64,000 nucleotides of DNA from CAINVV01 sp963663675 (GTDB lineage: Bacteria; Bacteroidota; Bacteroidia; Bacteroidales; Prolixibacteraceae): positions 3,844,001 to 3,908,000 of the forward strand of contig OY760498.1 in assembly GCA_963663675.1 (NCBI GenBank), given 5' to 3'. The translations under genes were made by a program, and so were the position numbers. The notes under the pieces were generated by a model. The model saw nothing but the letters and a program-made list of their open reading frames with translations, did not search any database and was not told where the DNA came from. Within the stretch, counting starts at the first letter, position 1, and the number at the start of each line of letters is the position of its first letter. Positions 61,569-64,000 of this stretch are shown here, piece after piece.

Positions 61569-64000
61569 TTACGCCGCCAATACCTCATTAAGTTCGTTAA
61601 TAATCTCCTCTGTCTGATCCCCAAACAGTTGCCACATCTTACCCAGTCCACCCTGGGCATCAAATGGGGTCATGTCAAAGTCATCCTTCTCAATATGGAA
61701 ACAGTCGGTCACGTGCACCTTGATCATCCTTAACCATTGCATCTGTTCCTCGTTGAATTTGGTGGCTCCTGCCTGCTTCTTGAACACCCACTCTTGGAAG
61801 TTTTTATCAACGATCTTGTCATAAGTAGCCAAACCAGAGTCAAGTCCGCTAACCTTCCTAATCAGGGATACAATGGCAGTCAGTTCATTCCTGGGAGAGT
61901 CTTTACAGAGATCCAGAGCCTGGTATGCTCTCCAGACATGTAATGGTGCCAGTAACGGCTTATCCTGCTGTAATCGCTCCAAAACCTCCTTTATCATGGA
62001 GTAGGTGAGTTCACGTCTTCTGTATGGCTGGTTGTAGAAGATCTGAAGAGCTGTCAACTCGTCCTTGTGCTGGTACATCCAGTCGGAAAATTCCGTCATG
62101 ATCTCATTGGCTTTCTCCTGGTTCTCCTGGTCCCATCCGACATGGATCACCTCATCTGGATTGGCAGTGTCAATGATTTGCTCGAGTGCCTTCCTTACAT
62201 TCTCGATGTACTGATTTAACTCTCCGTTGAATACCCTGGCAGCTTCGTTCTGAAGTTTTACCGTTTCAATCCTGATAGCTTCTTCTATGGTGTCCGGTGC
62301 CTCCCCGACCAACTTTATTTTCACCCTGGACTCGATCTCTTCCAGTACATCCGGATTGTAGGCATCCAACAGCTCCTTCACTACCTGCTTTAGGCTTTTA
62401 CCATCGGCCTTCTCTGCAAACTTCTTTTGCTCCTGAGGCTTGATCTGCTTGTCCAGCCTGGTGAGTCTATTGGCCAGGGAAGTGAACAACTCTTCATCCC
62501 TCGCCCCCACGGCTATGGCCTGTAACAATTCTTTCAGGGGAACACCAGGTTTCTTTTCCAACGGTCTACTGTCCGTTTTCAGGCTTCTGGTGACTCCGAT
62601 AGCATCCACAATGACAAAGTGATCCTTGGTTATCCTGGCTGTTGGTGTGACCTTCCTTAGGCTATCCAGATCTATGATCCTGGTACCTCGGCCTTTCATC
62701 TGTTCAAAGTAATTCCTGCTCTTGACATCTCTCATAAACAGGAGACACTCCAGTGGTCGGATATCTGTCCCAGTAGCGATCATGTCCACTGTTACTGCTA
62801 TCCTTGGATGGTAGCCGTTCCTGAACTGTGCCAGCGAACTCTTGGGATCTTCACCCTTCTCAGTCACTTTATCCTCAGCATCAGTTTTGTCTTTCCCTGA
62901 ATTGTAGGTGATCTTTTTACAGAAGCGATTCTCTTCGCCAAATTCCTCTCTCACGATCCTGATTATATCATCGGCATGACTGTCAGTCTTGGCGAAGATC
63001 AAGGTCTTGGGAACCTCAAAAATGCCATCCTTGTCATACCTGTCCGGGAAGATTCCAGGTAGGTTATCCTTGAAGGCTCTGATGATCGTCCTGATCTGAT
63101 TTGGGTTAACCACATCCTTGTCAAGCTGCTGAGCGGAATAATCTTCTTCCTCGTCCTGTAAAGCCATTCTCTTCTTCCTGCTGAGCCTGTGCCTCAACTC
63201 GACATATTCACCCATCCGGATTGTTCCACCCTCTTTGGTCACCTTGGTGTCTATGATAAACACATCATAACCGACATTGACTCCGTCGGCTACAGCCATC
63301 TCATGGGAATATTCACTGACCAAGTTTTGATTAAAGTATCCGATGGTTCTCTTGTCTGGAGTAGCTGTCAGACCGATTTCAAAGGCATCGTAGTATTCCA
63401 GTACCTGTTTCCAGAGGTTGTAAATACTTCTGTGGCATTCATCGATCACGATGAAGTCAAAAAACTCGATGGGCATCTTAGGATCATACTCAATAGGGGG
63501 AATCACCTTGGCGTGGTATTTTCTTTCATTGGGATTTTCTTCCTCCAGCTGCTCATCCAGTTCTTCACCCTTAAGTATCGCATAGAGCCTTTGAATGGTG
63601 CTGATGCATACCTGGCTATCTGTGGCAATGTAGCTTGATTTTAATCGTTGTACCGAGTAGAGTTCAGTGAATTTCCGGTTATCATCACTCGGCAGGTATG
63701 ACATAAACTCCTGCTCTGCTTGTTCTCCGAGGTTCTTGGTATCGACAAGGAACAGGATTCTCTTTGCCTTGGCAAACTTGAGTAACCTGTATATGGTAGT
63801 AATGGCTGTAAATGTCTTACCAGAGCCTGTAGCCATCTGTATCAATGCCCTTGGCTTGTTCTCCTTGAATGAGGTTTCAAGGTTATTTATGGCATTGATT
63901 TGGCATTGCCTCAACCCGTCAGGCTTCAGTCCAGGGAGATCGTGCAATCTTGTCCTCAGGGATGTAACCTTCTTCTGCAACTCTCTCAGTGTTTCAGGCC
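61569..64000 (-). CDS. hsdR: Type I restriction endonuclease subunit R (N-terminus cut off)
   Basis: About 810 residues are visible; the frame stays open to the right edge, so the start and the N-terminal endonuclease domain lie outside the window. The helicase part has Walker A MATGSGKT, DECH box VIDECHRS, motif III LTATPD and motif VI KGRGTRI. The C-terminal part (about the last 300 residues) is helical and probably contacts the methylase. The DNA translocase drives cutting away from the unmodified site. Confidence 0.95.
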   Translation of the reverse strand, partial: PETLRELQKKVTSLRTRLHDLPGLKPDGLRQCQINAINNLETSFKENKPRALIQMATGSGKTFTAITTIYRLLKFAKAKRILFLVDTKNLGEQAEQEFMSYLPSDDNRKFTELYSVQRLKSSYIATDSQVCISTIQRLYAILKGEELDEQLEEENPNERKYHAKVIPPIEYDPKMPIEFFDFIVIDECHRSIYNLWKQVLEYYDAFEIGLTATPDKRTIGYFNQNLVSEYSHEMAVADGVNVGYDVFIIDTKVTKEGGTIRMGEYVELRHRLSRKKRMALQDEEEDYSAQQLDKDVVNPNQIRTIIRAFKDNLPGIFPDRYDKDGIFEVPKTLIFAKTDSHADDIIRIVREEFGEENRFCKKITYNSGKDKTDAEDKVTEKGEDPKSSLAQFRNGYHPRIAVTVDMIATGTDIRPLECLLFMRDVKSRNYFEQMKGRGTRIIDLDSLRKVTPTARITKDHFVIVDAIGVTRSLKTDSRPLEKKPGVPLKELLQAIAVGARDEELFTSLANRLTRLDKQIKPQEQKKFAEKADGKSLKQVVKELLDAYNPDVLEEIESRVKIKLVGEAPDTIEEAIRIETVKLQNEAARVFNGELNQYIENVRKALEQIIDTANPDEVIHVGWDQENQEKANEIMTEFSDWMYQHKDELTALQIFYNQPYRRRELTYSMIKEVLERLQQDKPLLAPLHVWRAYQALDLCKDSPRNELTAIVSLIRKVSGLDSGLATYDKIVDKNFQEWVFKKQAGATKFNEEQMQWLRMIKVHVTDCFHIEKDDFDMTPFDAQGGLGKMWQLFGDQTEEIINELNEVLAA

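Overview
The window comes from a member of the Bacteroidota, most likely order Bacteroidales. Four things point there: a SusC/SusD pair, several promoters with the Bacteroidota -7 element TAnnTTTG, lineage-typical families (DUF4296, DUF4922, a DUF5009 transporter, the GH3-serine hydrolase fusion), and many lipoproteins and signal peptides without strong Shine-Dalgarno sites. Most of the DNA is ordinary chromosome. No complete rRNA or tRNA gene and no CRISPR array were seen.

Left part (1-19.5 kb) is mainly housekeeping. It holds a cut-off membrane-anchored protein, a U32 RNA-hydroxylation protein, a secreted GH32-like protein with altered catalytic motifs, dxs, yceD-rpmF, a bactofilin and a polyprenyl synthase. 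A seven-gene minus-strand operon follows (MlaE permease, MlaF-like ATPase, DUF4296 lipoprotein, amidohydrolase, radical SAM, ComB, MalY/PatB aminotransferase). Then come manC, an M23 peptidase with YitT, and sucCD.

Middle part (19.5-41.4 kb) is a large murein salvage locus. murQ and a BadF-type kinase (murK-like) run leftward. Running rightward from a shared control region are a broken GH9 remnant, a transglutaminase lipoprotein, a GHL10 hydrolase, a DUF5009 membrane protein (MurT-like), an amidase split by a golvesin-like insert, a tandem GT2 protein, a DUF4922 HIT-like protein, a SpoIID protein, an AmpG-like MFS carrier with a large insertion, a NagZ-like GH3-serine hydrolase fusion, an NlpC/P60 lipoprotein and a Tat-exported Ala-Glu epimerase. 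Together they could cut glycan and peptide, import MurNAc and anhydro-muropeptides, phosphorylate MurNAc and convert it to GlcNAc-6-P.

Next (41.5-56.4 kb) are SusC/SusD, a secreted phosphoesterase with PQQ-type repeats, a HAD phosphatase, hemolysin III, a FadR-type regulator, a small lipoprotein, glmS, and the LemA/M48 pair. The intergenic regions here and in the murein locus carry degenerate repeats.

Right end (56.5-64 kb) looks like an integrated defence island. A fragment matching the 3' end of a tRNA-Leu, followed by a minus-strand terminator, is taken as the attachment-site scar. Beyond it lie a small zinc-ribbon protein and a type I restriction-modification operon in the order hsdR-higB-higA-hsdS-hsdM. 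A toxin gene and an antitoxin fused to an ImmA/IrrE-type metallopeptidase sit inside that operon. hsdR runs off the right edge.
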